This document shows positions 16,525 to 24,258 of a stretch of DNA of 35,997 nucleotides, in pieces (within the stretch, counting starts at the first letter, position 1; each line of letters starts with the position of its first letter). This DNA comes from an uncultured Oscillospiraceae bacterium (GTDB lineage: Bacteria; Bacillota; Clostridia; Oscillospirales; Oscillospiraceae): assembly GCA_944385535.1 (NCBI GenBank), contig CALWXR010000030.1, positions 1 through 35,997 on the forward strand, given 5' to 3'. The translations under genes and the position numbers were made by a program. Under the pieces are notes generated by a model. It did no database searches, was not told the DNA's origin, and saw only the letters and a list, made by a program, of their open reading frames with translations.

Positions 16525-17916
16525 ATGGAGAAAGCAAAGGTGGCGGTGGTCACCTTAGGCGACAGCCGCCGGGAATTTTATGAGAAACGAGCGCATATCG
16601 CCTACGGAGAAATCGAAAAAATCAAGCGGGCATTTGCAGACAAATACGATCTGTATATATCTCCCATCGTATTCGATGACAAAGAGGGCATCGCTGTGGC
16701 GGACGATATCCGCCGGCGGGGGATCACCGCGGTGATTATACATCTGCCCATTTGGGCGACGCCAAGCCTTTGCCTTCGTCCCGCCTTCTCTACGAATGCT
16801 CCGGTGCTGCTGCTGGGGAACAAGCAGCGGGATACCTCCAGCCTGGTAACGCTGCTGGCGGTGGCCGGCATGCTGGAGCAGACGGGCAAGCAATGCATCC
16901 GGGTCAGCGGCGATTTCCTTGACCGGGAGATCCAAAGCCAGGTGGATACCTATGTCAGCGCCTGTGAGCTTGCGGAGCAGGTGCGCCGCTCCAGCTTTGG
17001 CATGATCGGCGGCCGCAGCATTGGAATCGGCACCACCGTGGCTGACCCCAGCCAGTGGCATAAGGTGTTCGGCACAGAGGTGGACCACTGCGATCAATAT
17101 GAAATTGTATACCGGGCCAACAGCGTGGATCCAAAGCGCCTTCAGAAGCATCTGGATTGGGTGAAGGCCCATTTCTCCATCGGCTACGGAGAAAACTTCA
17201 ACGAGGAAAAGCTGGCGCTTCAGGTTCGCAGCTATCTGGCGCTGAAGGATATGGCCCAGGAGAAAAAGTATGACTTCATGGGCATCAAGTGCCAGCAGGA
17301 CATGAGCGATCATTTCGTGCTCCAGTGCTTGGGAGTGGGCCTGCTGAACAATACCTACGACGCCGACGGCCCCAAGAAGGCGATTCCCACCAGCTGTGAG
17401 TGCGACTGCGACGGCGCGATGACCATGCGAATCCTGAATCTGTGCGCCAAGGGACAGCCCAGCTGCCTTTTGGATATAAAATTCTTCGACGGTCAGGAAA
17501 AGGAGTTTATCCTGGCCAACTGCGGCGCGGCGGCCCCTTACTTCGCCGACCCGGATAACGGGGATGCGGCTATGAAAAAGGTCACGCTTTTGCCCCACAT
17601 CTTTGGCATCGCCGGAGGCGGGGCCATGCAGATGATCGCCAAACCCGGCGATGTGACCGTCGCCCGCCTGTTCCGCCGTAACGGCAGCTATGTTCTGGGC
17701 TGCTTCGAGGGCGTGACGGAGATGCGCCCTCTGGAGGAGCTGAAAAAGACCACCTGGTGCTATCCCCATGCCTTTATTCGGGCGGAGGCGGACTATGATC
17801 TGTTCTTCCGCACCATCAACTCCAACCATCTGCATTTGGCCTACGGCAGATATGCCGGAATCCTGGAGCTGTTCTGCAAAATGGTGGGGATTGAATTTAT
17901 CAATTACAACAAATGA
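16525..17916 (+). CDS. L-fucose/L-arabinose isomerase-family protein
   Basis: A 463-residue sugar isomerase-like protein. The probable metal-binding residues are Glu292 (in CECDCDGAMTM), Asp317 (LLDIKFFD) and His435 (SNHLHLAYG). Their order and spacing recall Glu337, Asp361 and His528 of E. coli FucI. The protein is shorter than FucI (about 590 aa), as in many uncharacterised clostridial members. Upstream in-frame ATG 16489 is rejected because ATG 16525 has a perfect AAGGAGG site 8 bases away. It is the last gene of the catabolic cluster, separated from it by 255 bp with hairpins, so it may have its own promoter. Aldose-ketose isomerisation is the likely role; the sugar is unknown. Confidence 0.82.
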   Translation: MEKAKVAVVTLGDSRREFYEKRAHIAYGEIEKIKRAFADKYDLYISPIVFDDKEGIAVADDIRRRGITAVIIHLPIWATPSLCLRPAFSTNAPVLLLGNKQRDTSSLVTLLAVAGMLEQTGKQCIRVSGDFLDREIQSQVDTYVSACELAEQVRRSSFGMIGGRSIGIGTTVADPSQWHKVFGTEVDHCDQYEIVYRANSVDPKRLQKHLDWVKAHFSIGYGENFNEEKLALQVRSYLALKDMAQEKKYDFMGIKCQQDMSDHFVLQCLGVGLLNNTYDADGPKKAIPTSCECDCDGAMTMRILNLCAKGQPSCLLDIKFFDGQEKEFILANCGAAAPYFADPDNGDAAMKKVTLLPHIFGIAGGGAMQMIAKPGDVTVARLFRRNGSYVLGCFEGVTEMRPLEELKKTTWCYPHAFIRAEADYDLFFRTINSNHLHLAYGRYAGILELFCKMVGIEFINYNK

Positions 17917-17929
17917 TTTTTCTCTTCCT

Positions 17930-17957
17930 CCTACAATAGCTTTGAGCCTATTGTAGG
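17930..17957. terminator. Bidirectional-type hairpin between convergent genes
   Basis: CCTACAATAG / CTATTGTAGG is a perfect 10-bp stem with an 8-base loop, 14 bp after the isomerase stop. It lies in the gap between convergent transcription units. The T-rich stretch TTTTTCTCTT lies just before it, which would serve as a U-run for transcripts arriving from the other side. Confidence 0.5.
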
Positions 17958-18249
17958 GCATCTTGCAAGGTGGCTCAAATATTCGCTGTCATTTTCCGGG
18001 AATGTGGCTCAAGTACATATTAGCATTTACACTCCTTCCATTGGTTTATGAATTGATAGTATCCTTGAGCCGTCACAATCTTATCATTCAGCAATCCCAG
18101 TTTCAGCCAAAAGAATTTGAAGTTCCCTGAAATTCACATGTCAAATCCCTTTGACATAGGTGATCGGGACGCATCCACCGCGAAAAGTCAGCCACGGATT
18201 GCGCTTTGAGGAACAACTTTTTTACGCAATCGGCGGCGCAAGGCTTTGG
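17958..18249. other. Convergent intergenic gap without a gene
   Basis: I see no gene here. The words TTGAGCC and GGCTCAA recur (17942, 17972, 18006, 18065) in both orientations and could form alternative pairings, but I attach no function to them. Confidence 0.4.
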
Positions 18250-20022
18250 TCACGCAAACTGCGCCGCATAAAGCTTATAATAGAAGCCCTTTTTCGCCAT
18301 CAATGTTTGGTGGTTTCCCTGCTCCACCACATCCCCATGGTCCACCACCAGAATCAAATCCGCATTCTGGATGGTGCTCAGACGGTGGGCGATGACAAAG
18401 CAGGTTTTTCCCTCCATCAGCTCACCCATGGCCTTCTGGACTTCCTGTTCCGTGCTAGTATCTACGTTGGAGGTGGCTTCATCCAGGATCAGCATTTTGG
18501 CGTTGTACAGCATCGCCCGGGCGATGGTCAGAAGCTGCTTCTGACCTTTGGAGATATTGCCTCCGTCCTCAGAAATGACTGTGTTGTACCCTTCCGGCAG
18601 GCGCATGATAAAGGAATGGATGTGGGCGCTTTTCGCGGCCCGCACCACTTCCTCCATGGTGGCATCCTGCTTGCCGTAAGCGATGTTATCGAAAATCGTA
18701 CCGTTAAAGACCCATGTGTCCTGGAGCACCATGGCGTAAGCGCCCCGGAGAGAGGAGCGGGTATAGCTTCGGATGTCTCTGCCGTCCGCATATATGTTCC
18801 CTCCGTCCACATCATAAAACCGCATCAAAAGATTGATGATGGTGGTCTTTCCCGCGCCGGTGGGGCCGACGATGGCTACGGTTTTTCCCGGTTCGGCAAC
18901 CATGGACAGGTCATGAAGAACCGTCTTTCCGGGAACATAGCCGAAGCGCACATGGCTCAGCTCTACCCTGCCCTCCACATTCTCCAACACGGTCATATCC
19001 GCGGTATCGGCGCTCTCCTCTTCCGCGTCCAGCAAAGTGAAAATCCGTTCCGCCGCAGACAGCGCGGAGAATAATTCATTGACCACGTTTGCGATTTCGT
19101 TGATGGGGCCGGAGAACTTCCGGGAGTAGAGGACGAAGGAGGAAATGGTATCCAGGCTGACGGCGCCGTTCATAAACAAGATGGTGCCCAGCATGGCGAT
19201 CAGCGCCAGGGACAGGTTATTGATGAAGCCCATAGTGGGGCCCATGGAGCAGCCATAGTATTCCGCGTCGTAGTAAGCGTCCGCGGCCTCGGTGTTGACC
19301 CCGTCGAACCGTTCGCAAACCGAATCCTCATAGGCGTATGCCTGGATGGTCTTTTCTCCGGAGAGCATTTCTTCCACAAAGCCATTGAGCTGTCCATAGC
19401 TCGCGGAGCGGCGGGAATACCGGGGACGGACCTTTTTCCGCATAAAAACCGTGTAGGCGATGCTGATGGGAACCGTTATCATAACCACGATGGACAAGGT
19501 GGGAGACAAATAGATCATCATGATAAAAGAGCCGATGACCGTGACCAGACTGGTCAAAATTTGAGCGATGTCCGTGGCAATACATGTGGAAACCACATCC
19601 ACATCGTAGGATACCCGGCTGATGATGTCACCGGCGGAGTTTTCGTGATAGTAACTCACCGGCAGGCGCATCAGCTTGTCGAACACGTCCCTGCGCATCT
19701 TCTGGGCGATCCACTTGCTCAGGGAGGTCATAATCACGTTGATGAAGATCGTCAGCACGCTGGATGTGACATAGACGAACAGCATCCACTTGGCATAGTA
19801 AAACACCGCGTCAAAATTCACCAAGCCCACGCCGGCGGCCGCCTCATGGATGGCTTTGCCCGCGTATTTTGGGCCTTGCAGAGCCAGAATGTTACTGATA
19901 AAGCTCAGGGCGATGGCGAAAAACAGCAGATACTTGTAGAACGCCAGATAATGAAGAATTCTGACCAGGGTGCCCTTTGTATTTTTCGGACGGGAATTGG
20001 AAAAAGTCATTTTTCTGGCCAT
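18250..20022 (-). CDS. Heterodimeric ABC exporter subunit B (catalytic-site Walker half)
   Basis: A 590-residue ABC half-transporter: six-helix membrane domain (about 25-330), then an ATPase domain. Walker A is GPTGAGKT (386-393), Walker B ends LILDE with the catalytic Glu515, and the switch His546 is present (IAHR). The ABC signature is degenerate: SKGQ (491-494) instead of SGGQ. It starts 3 bp after the partner gene ends, so the two are made together. Its own ATP site should be hydrolytic, while its altered signature faces the partner's degenerate site. This is the pattern of heterodimeric multidrug exporters such as BmrCD, LmrCD and TM287/288. Substrate unknown. Confidence 0.93.
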   Translation of the reverse strand: MARKMTFSNSRPKNTKGTLVRILHYLAFYKYLLFFAIALSFISNILALQGPKYAGKAIHEAAAGVGLVNFDAVFYYAKWMLFVYVTSSVLTIFINVIMTSLSKWIAQKMRRDVFDKLMRLPVSYYHENSAGDIISRVSYDVDVVSTCIATDIAQILTSLVTVIGSFIMMIYLSPTLSIVVMITVPISIAYTVFMRKKVRPRYSRRSASYGQLNGFVEEMLSGEKTIQAYAYEDSVCERFDGVNTEAADAYYDAEYYGCSMGPTMGFINNLSLALIAMLGTILFMNGAVSLDTISSFVLYSRKFSGPINEIANVVNELFSALSAAERIFTLLDAEEESADTADMTVLENVEGRVELSHVRFGYVPGKTVLHDLSMVAEPGKTVAIVGPTGAGKTTIINLLMRFYDVDGGNIYADGRDIRSYTRSSLRGAYAMVLQDTWVFNGTIFDNIAYGKQDATMEEVVRAAKSAHIHSFIMRLPEGYNTVISEDGGNISKGQKQLLTIARAMLYNAKMLILDEATSNVDTSTEQEVQKAMGELMEGKTCFVIAHRLSTIQNADLILVVDHGDVVEQGNHQTLMAKKGFYYKLYAAQFA

Positions 20023-20025
20023 GGA

Positions 20026-21786
20026 TCATTCCCCCTCTCCCATCTGGGCATGGAAGATCTCCCGGTAGGGTGGACAGCTTTTTAACAGCTCCTGGTGGGT
20101 TCCGCAGCCCAGTATTCTGCCTTCATCCAGCATGATGATGTTGTCCAGCGTCATAATAGAGGAAACCCGCTGGGCAATGATGATGGTGGTACTGCCGCCG
20201 TGGCGCTCCCGGATGGCCTTCCGGACAGAAGCATCCGTCTTGTAATCCAGCGCGGAGGAAGCGTCGTCCAAAATCAGGATCTCCGGCTTTGCCGCCAGCG
20301 CCCGGGAAATCAGCAGCCGCTGCTTCTGTCCGCCGGAGAAGTTGGCGCCGTGAATGGCGGATGGATGATTGTACCCATCGTCATAGCGTTCAATGAACGC
20401 TGACGCGCAGGCATCCTGTGCCGCGACAGACAATTCTTCCTGGGATACCTCCCGTCCAAAGCGGATGTTATCGGCAATGGTATCCGCGAAAATCACATCA
20501 TTCTGAAATACAACGCCGAATTTTTGCCGCAGGTCCTTCAGCGCAAAGGTACGGATGTCCCTGCCGTCCACGAAAATATGACCGGAGGTGGCGTCATAAA
20601 ACCGCATCAAAAGGTTAATGATGGTGGTCTTGCCGCTGCCGGTGGCGCCGATGATGCCCAGAGAGCCGCCTTTTTCAATTTCAAAGTGTATATCGTTCAA
20701 ACTCATTTGCCGCTGGCCGCCGTCAAAATGGCGGCTGTCGCCGGATGTGACGGTTTTGCCGTATCCAAAGCTGACCCGGTCAAAGACGATGTGGGCGCTG
20801 CTTTCGGTTACGGCGGCGGATTCCAAGGGTATGGGGGCAAGTTCGTTGGGGGCCTTGACCACCGCTTCAATGCGGTTGGCGGAGGCGTTGGCCTTGGACA
20901 TCATCATGAAGATGCGGTTCAGTCCCATGGCGCCATTCATAATCAGATTGAAATAAGTAAGGAACGCCAGAATCACACCGGGCTTTGTCAGACCGCCGTT
21001 GACCCGGTAAGCGCCCACCAAAACCACCAGCGTCAGGCCGATGTTCAGGAAAAACTGCATGGTAGGTCCCGGCAAGCTCATAACGATGCTGGCGGTGCGC
21101 TCCGCTTTTGTCAGGTCCCGGTTCGCGTCCGCGAAACGGGACCGCTCATAATCCTCTTTGGACAGGGCTTTCACCACCAAAATTCCGGTAATATTCTCTC
21201 GCATGACCCGGACAACTTTATCCAGAAGCCGCTGCACCCGGTCAAACAGGGGGATTCCTTTCAACGAGAGAAATACCACGCAGAAAATCACGATGGGAGC
21301 GATGATACACAAAATCGCGGACATACCAACATCCATGGTCATGGTGATGCCGATGCCGCCGATCAGCAAAATCGGCGCCCGGACGCCTACCGCCATCATG
21401 GAGCGGATAAAGTTCTGGATATTGTAAGAATCGGAGGTCATCCGGGAGGTGATGGAGGGCAGTCCAAAGGCGTCCATCTGACTGCCGGACAGGTGGATGG
21501 AATGATAGAACAAATCCTGCCGCATTTCGTAGGTTACCATCTGGGCCAGCTTGGAGCCCCGGCGGTTGGCGGAAACGTTCAGCATGCGGGTAAGCAGCGC
21601 CATAAAGACCATCAGACTGCCAAAAGCAAGCGCCATCTCCAGACTTTTGGTGGGCGCCACTTCATCGATCAGATGCTCCAGTATGTATGGCAGGCTCAAT
21701 TCCCCCAGTGTGCCAAGGAATTTGATAATCAGCGTGAGCAGGATAAGCCTGCTGTATTTTTTTAAATAGGAAAATATGAATTTCAT
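20026..21786 (-). CDS. Heterodimeric ABC exporter subunit A (degenerate-site Walker half)
   Basis: A 586-residue ABC half-transporter, first gene of a two-gene operon. The membrane domain spans about 12-300, followed by Walker A GATGSGKT (380-387) and a canonical signature FSGGQKQ (483-489). Walker B is ILILDD, with Asp508 in place of the catalytic Glu. The switch residue is Gln539 (IIAQR) in place of His. Both changes fall in the same composite ATP site as the partner's SKGQ signature. The pair therefore has one canonical and one degenerate site, typical of heterodimeric type IV exporters. A promoter is visible upstream at 21853-21880. Confidence 0.93.
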   Translation of the reverse strand: MKFIFSYLKKYSRLILLTLIIKFLGTLGELSLPYILEHLIDEVAPTKSLEMALAFGSLMVFMALLTRMLNVSANRRGSKLAQMVTYEMRQDLFYHSIHLSGSQMDAFGLPSITSRMTSDSYNIQNFIRSMMAVGVRAPILLIGGIGITMTMDVGMSAILCIIAPIVIFCVVFLSLKGIPLFDRVQRLLDKVVRVMRENITGILVVKALSKEDYERSRFADANRDLTKAERTASIVMSLPGPTMQFFLNIGLTLVVLVGAYRVNGGLTKPGVILAFLTYFNLIMNGAMGLNRIFMMMSKANASANRIEAVVKAPNELAPIPLESAAVTESSAHIVFDRVSFGYGKTVTSGDSRHFDGGQRQMSLNDIHFEIEKGGSLGIIGATGSGKTTIINLLMRFYDATSGHIFVDGRDIRTFALKDLRQKFGVVFQNDVIFADTIADNIRFGREVSQEELSVAAQDACASAFIERYDDGYNHPSAIHGANFSGGQKQRLLISRALAAKPEILILDDASSALDYKTDASVRKAIRERHGGSTTIIIAQRVSSIMTLDNIIMLDEGRILGCGTHQELLKSCPPYREIFHAQMGEGE

Positions 21787-21852
21787 GAATCAGCTGTGCT
21801 CCCTTCTGATAAAGCAGGCTTTTTTTGGGACTGGAGTTTTGCTGTTTCTTTT

Positions 21853-21880
21853 AGTATAACGGTCAAATTGAAAAAATCAA
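21853..21880 (-). promoter_or_regulatory. Promoter of the ABC exporter operon
   Basis: On the minus strand TTGATT (21875-21880) and TATACT (21853-21858) are separated by 16 bp in an A/T-rich stretch, 67 bp upstream of the start codon. Confidence 0.6.
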
Positions 21881-21967
21881 ATGACTTTTTATCCATTTAC
21901 GGTCGAAAACAAGATTGGCCGGGCAATCTGATCTGCCATATGTCAGGACCGCGTTCTAAAATTTTAC

Positions 21968-22322
21968 ATGCTTATCTGGTTAACTCAGCTTTTTCAAAAA
22001 CCAGGTTTTCTATTAGAAAGTATGATGCAAATGCTGGAAAGGTTTGGCGCAGTCCTCGTCCGGGTGCTCCCAAGGCTCCAAAAGTGTAAAGGGAGCTGGC
22101 CCGTAGGGCCTGAGGGATTGTGCAGTGAAATGTTGCGAATTCGCCCGCACTTCGGCAAAAAGGGAAGCGCCCTGCCGCGTCAATCCCCCAGTCACGGCTT
22201 CGCCGTGACAGCCCCCTTTACACAAGGGGGCCTTTGACTGCTTCCTTTTTCTGCAATTTGTGTACAATTTGAATTTGCTCATTTAGAGATCTTGTGGTAA
22301 GCTGTTTAAAGTCGATAAGCAT
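21968..22322 (+). mobile_element. Chimeric element A with an element C core (355 bp)
   Basis: The left 104 bp match element A (ATGCTTATCTGGTTAACTCAGC onward) and the right end AAAGTCGATAAGCAT is also element A. The centre is replaced by element C (22072-22235). About 85 bp of unrelated A/T-rich sequence separates the core from the right end. I see no target duplication in the flanks, so this is either an old insertion or a recombinant. Confidence 0.7.
22072..22235 (+). repeat. Element C copy 2
   Basis: About 164 bp, bounded by AAGGCTCCAAAAGTGTAAAGGGAG and ending CTTTACACAAGGGGGCCTTT. It carries the hairpin GTCACGGC-ttc-GCCGTGAC and the core GGGATTGTGC...GCGAATTCGCCCGC...TTCGGCAAA shared with 1747-1914 in the same orientation. 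It is non-coding. Confidence 0.75.
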
Positions 22323-22425
22323 TTTTTCATTTTGATGCAATCAAGATGCAATTCCTCTTTATAATCCCTTCCATATAAGAAAGCGTATGCCTTTTGAAAA
22401 TGAATGAAGGAACGGAGGATAAAGT

Positions 22426-22875
22426 ATGGATAAGCTTTTCATGGAAGCGCCGGTGATTTTGCCTGTTTGGCAGTTGGAAAAGGAGTGCGTCTATTCCGCC
22501 TTTTCTCTGGCCGCGCCTTTTTGCGTGACCGGGGTGCTGGCATATGTGTGGAAGCGATGCCTGAACTTTTTCTGGAGGCCAATCCTTGGAAAAGAGGGAG
22601 AGGACGGCCTTACCCCCGATCTGAAAGAAATGGAGGCGTACTTCCAGGGCGTTGATTCGGACAGAATGGAGCAGATGAAACAATTCGTCACCGCCCTGCT
22701 GGCACAGCTGGGGCCTGCGGAACAAAAGGTATTTATTTGCCGGTACTGGTATCTGGAAACCACCGGGGAGATCAGCCAGCGGCTTGGCTACTCCCAGAGA
22801 AAGACCGCTTCCATGCTCCGCAGGATCCGGAAGAAGCTGGACAGGACGCTGGCAAAAGGATGCCTGAAAGCTTAA
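22426..22875 (+). CDS. Small protein with sigma-factor region 4-like helix-turn-helix
   Basis: A 149-residue protein whose C-terminal half resembles sigma-70 region 4: LGPAEQKVFICRYWYLETTGEISQRLGYSQRKTASMLRRIRKKL. No region 2 is present. The N-terminal 70 residues include a hydrophobic stretch (about 25-42) and have no family I recognise. It could be a truncated sigma factor, a stand-alone region-4 regulator, or a phage-type late regulator. The start ATG follows a GGAGGATAAAGT site. A TATAAT lies at 22361-22366, but I see no good -35. It is followed by an unrelated HTH gene in the same direction. Confidence 0.6.
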   Translation: MDKLFMEAPVILPVWQLEKECVYSAFSLAAPFCVTGVLAYVWKRCLNFFWRPILGKEGEDGLTPDLKEMEAYFQGVDSDRMEQMKQFVTALLAQLGPAEQKVFICRYWYLETTGEISQRLGYSQRKTASMLRRIRKKLDRTLAKGCLKA

Positions 22876-22987
22876 TGGGGACTATTTGGAAGGAAACCCC
22901 CATATCCTTGTAACAGCCGGTGGATTTTTTTCCGATTGTATGATAAGATAAAGGCGAACATCCCAGAAATACAGGAGGATGGAGCTT

Positions 22988-23509
22988 ATGGCAAGAGCAT
23001 CCACCAAGGCTAATAAAAATATTTACCACACCACCCGGGAGCACCTGGGGCTGACCCGGGAGGAGGCAAGCGACTTGCTTGAGACCCTTTCCCCTGAGCG
23101 GATCGAGAAAATTGAAAACGAGCGCACCCTCCCCCACCCGGACGAGGTTCTGACCATGGCGGAAAAATACAAGCAGCCGGGGCTGTGCAACTACTACTGC
23201 GCCAACCAGTGTCCCATCGGTCAGCAGTATGTGCCGGAGGTGAAGATCAAGGATCTGTCCCAGATCATATTGGAAATGCTGGCGTCCCTGAACTCCATGC
23301 AGAAAAAGAAGGAGCGGCTTATAGAGATTACCGTGGACGGGGAGATCACCGGGGACGAACTGGCGGACTTTATTTACATACAGCAGGAGCTGGAACGGAT
23401 CTCCATCGCCGTGGAGACCTTGCAGCTTTGGTCTGAGCGGATGATCGCCACCGGGAAGATCAACCCCGAGCAGTACCGGGCCTGCATGGAAGCGGGCGGC
23501 AAGGGTTAA
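22988..23509 (+). CDS. XRE-type helix-turn-helix protein with a Cys cluster
   Basis: A 173-residue protein. The N-terminal HTH-like segment is REHLGLTREEASDLLETLSPERIEKIENERTLPHPDEVLTMAEKYK. It is followed by LCNYYCANQCPIG, a CX3CX3C motif (Cys67, Cys71, Cys75), then a helical C-terminal half likely to be coiled coil. Two ATGs are possible; 22988 is chosen because AGGAGG lies 9 bases upstream, whereas it directly abuts the ATG at 22979. The stop codon TAA falls inside the left terminal repeat of element B. I recall similar proteins in gut Firmicutes but know no function. The Cys cluster suggests metal or redox sensing (inference). Confidence 0.72.
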   Translation: MARASTKANKNIYHTTREHLGLTREEASDLLETLSPERIEKIENERTLPHPDEVLTMAEKYKQPGLCNYYCANQCPIGQQYVPEVKIKDLSQIILEMLASLNSMQKKKERLIEITVDGEITGDELADFIYIQQELERISIAVETLQLWSERMIATGKINPEQYRACMEAGGKG

Positions 23510-23673
23510 GGAATCTCTGAATCAATCGTCTTTGGCTGAATGCCGGATCGAAAGCCCCATCCATGCAGTTTAAAAAGTGGGAAATACATACAGTATTCCG
23601 CCGCTTTTTAACTTTCGGCTGTGCCAAAATCTCTCGGCATCCGCTCTTGCCGATTGAATCAGAGCTTCCTTAA
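23506..23673 (+). repeat. Element B, short form (about 168 bp)
   Basis: Nineteen-base terminal inverted repeats TTAAGGAATCTCTGAATCA / TGAATCAGAGCTTCCTTAA (two mismatches) enclose a core with AATGCCGGATCGAAAG, GGGAAATACATACAGTATTCCG and AAAATCTCTCGGCATCCGCTCTTGCCGAT. The same core occurs in the long form at 32542-33303. It is non-coding and hairpin-rich, and looks MITE-like. Its left end supplies the stop codon of the HTH gene. Confidence 0.78.
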
Positions 23674-23782
23674 TTTGCGGAAATGGGAACAATAGCCTCT
23701 TTATTATGCGAAAATCGTCCTGGATTCCTTGTTGGAAAGGATGTATAATAGAGCCATCCAAGAAACCAAGGAGGGAACGAAC

Positions 23783-23896
23783 ATGGGTGTGAAAGAGAGA
23801 ATGCTCACCATTCGCATTCTGGAAATGGCGGAAAAGTACCCTGTATTTGCGGAAGCACTGGGAATCGAGGCGCCCGGTGTCAGAAGAACGTTTTAA
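23783..23896 (+). CDS. Small protein, 37 aa, unknown function
   Basis: MGVKERMLTIRILEMAEKYP continues to a stop after 37 codons. It has a strong AAGGAGG site 8 bases before the ATG, a TATAAT at 23744-23749, and an intrinsic terminator starting 18 bp after the stop. These three signals make it a genuine monocistronic small gene despite its size. The sequence is amphipathic, without a signal or membrane segment. I do not recognise a characterised family. Confidence 0.7.
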   Translation: MGVKERMLTIRILEMAEKYPVFAEALGIEAPGVRRTF

Positions 23897-23913
23897 AACC
23901 TTAACACTACAAA

Positions 23914-23943
23914 AGGGCCTCACGGTGTGGTGAGGCTCTTTTT
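23914..23943 (+). terminator. Intrinsic terminator of the 37-aa gene
   Basis: AGGGCCTCAC pairs with GTGAGGCTCT (one G-U) around GGTGTG and runs into six T residues. Confidence 0.85.
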
Positions 23944-23961
23944 ATCAAGGAGGAAAGAAAA

Positions 23962-24186
23962 ATGATGGAATTATTGGCCCTGGTTCTGTTTTTATGGCTG
24001 CTGGTGAAAGCCGTCGGCCTGGCCATTCGACTGACCTGGGGGGCGGCGAAGATCATTGCGGGACTGCTGGTGGCCCTGGCCCTGCCGGTGCTGTTTGTAT
24101 GCCTGGTATTTGTGGGCGGCGTCGCCCTGCTTTTGCCCCTGGCCCTCATCGGCGCGGCGGTGGGAATACTAAAGGCCTGTACATAA
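23962..24186 (+). CDS. Small hydrophobic membrane protein, 74 aa
   Basis: Two or three closely packed hydrophobic segments fill almost the whole length (LLALVLFLWLLVKAVGLAIRL; AAKIIAGLLVALALPVLFV; LVFVGGVALLLPLALIGAAVG). There are Gly-x3-Gly-type patterns and no catalytic features. The ATG at 23962 follows an AAGGAGG site. It lies directly after the terminator of the small gene and 72 bp before the AIM24 gene, so it probably heads the AIM24/DUF975 group. Function unknown. Confidence 0.75.
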   Translation: MMELLALVLFLWLLVKAVGLAIRLTWGAAKIIAGLLVALALPVLFVCLVFVGGVALLLPLALIGAAVGILKACT

Positions 24187-24258
24187 TGTGTACGGAAGAG
24201 CGCAGCCACATAACCAAAGGCGGAAAGAAAAGACATCATAAAATAAGGAGGATCTACA

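Noticed and set aside
17942..18071. Four inverted/direct TTGAGCC words in the convergent gap
   Set aside because: Short, irregularly spaced and not linked to a start site; could be chance or a degraded repeat.
20524..21765. Plus-strand frame of 413 codons opposite the ABC exporter gene
   Set aside because: The minus-strand frame encodes a complete ABC transporter with all motifs; the plus frame is a shadow without family features.
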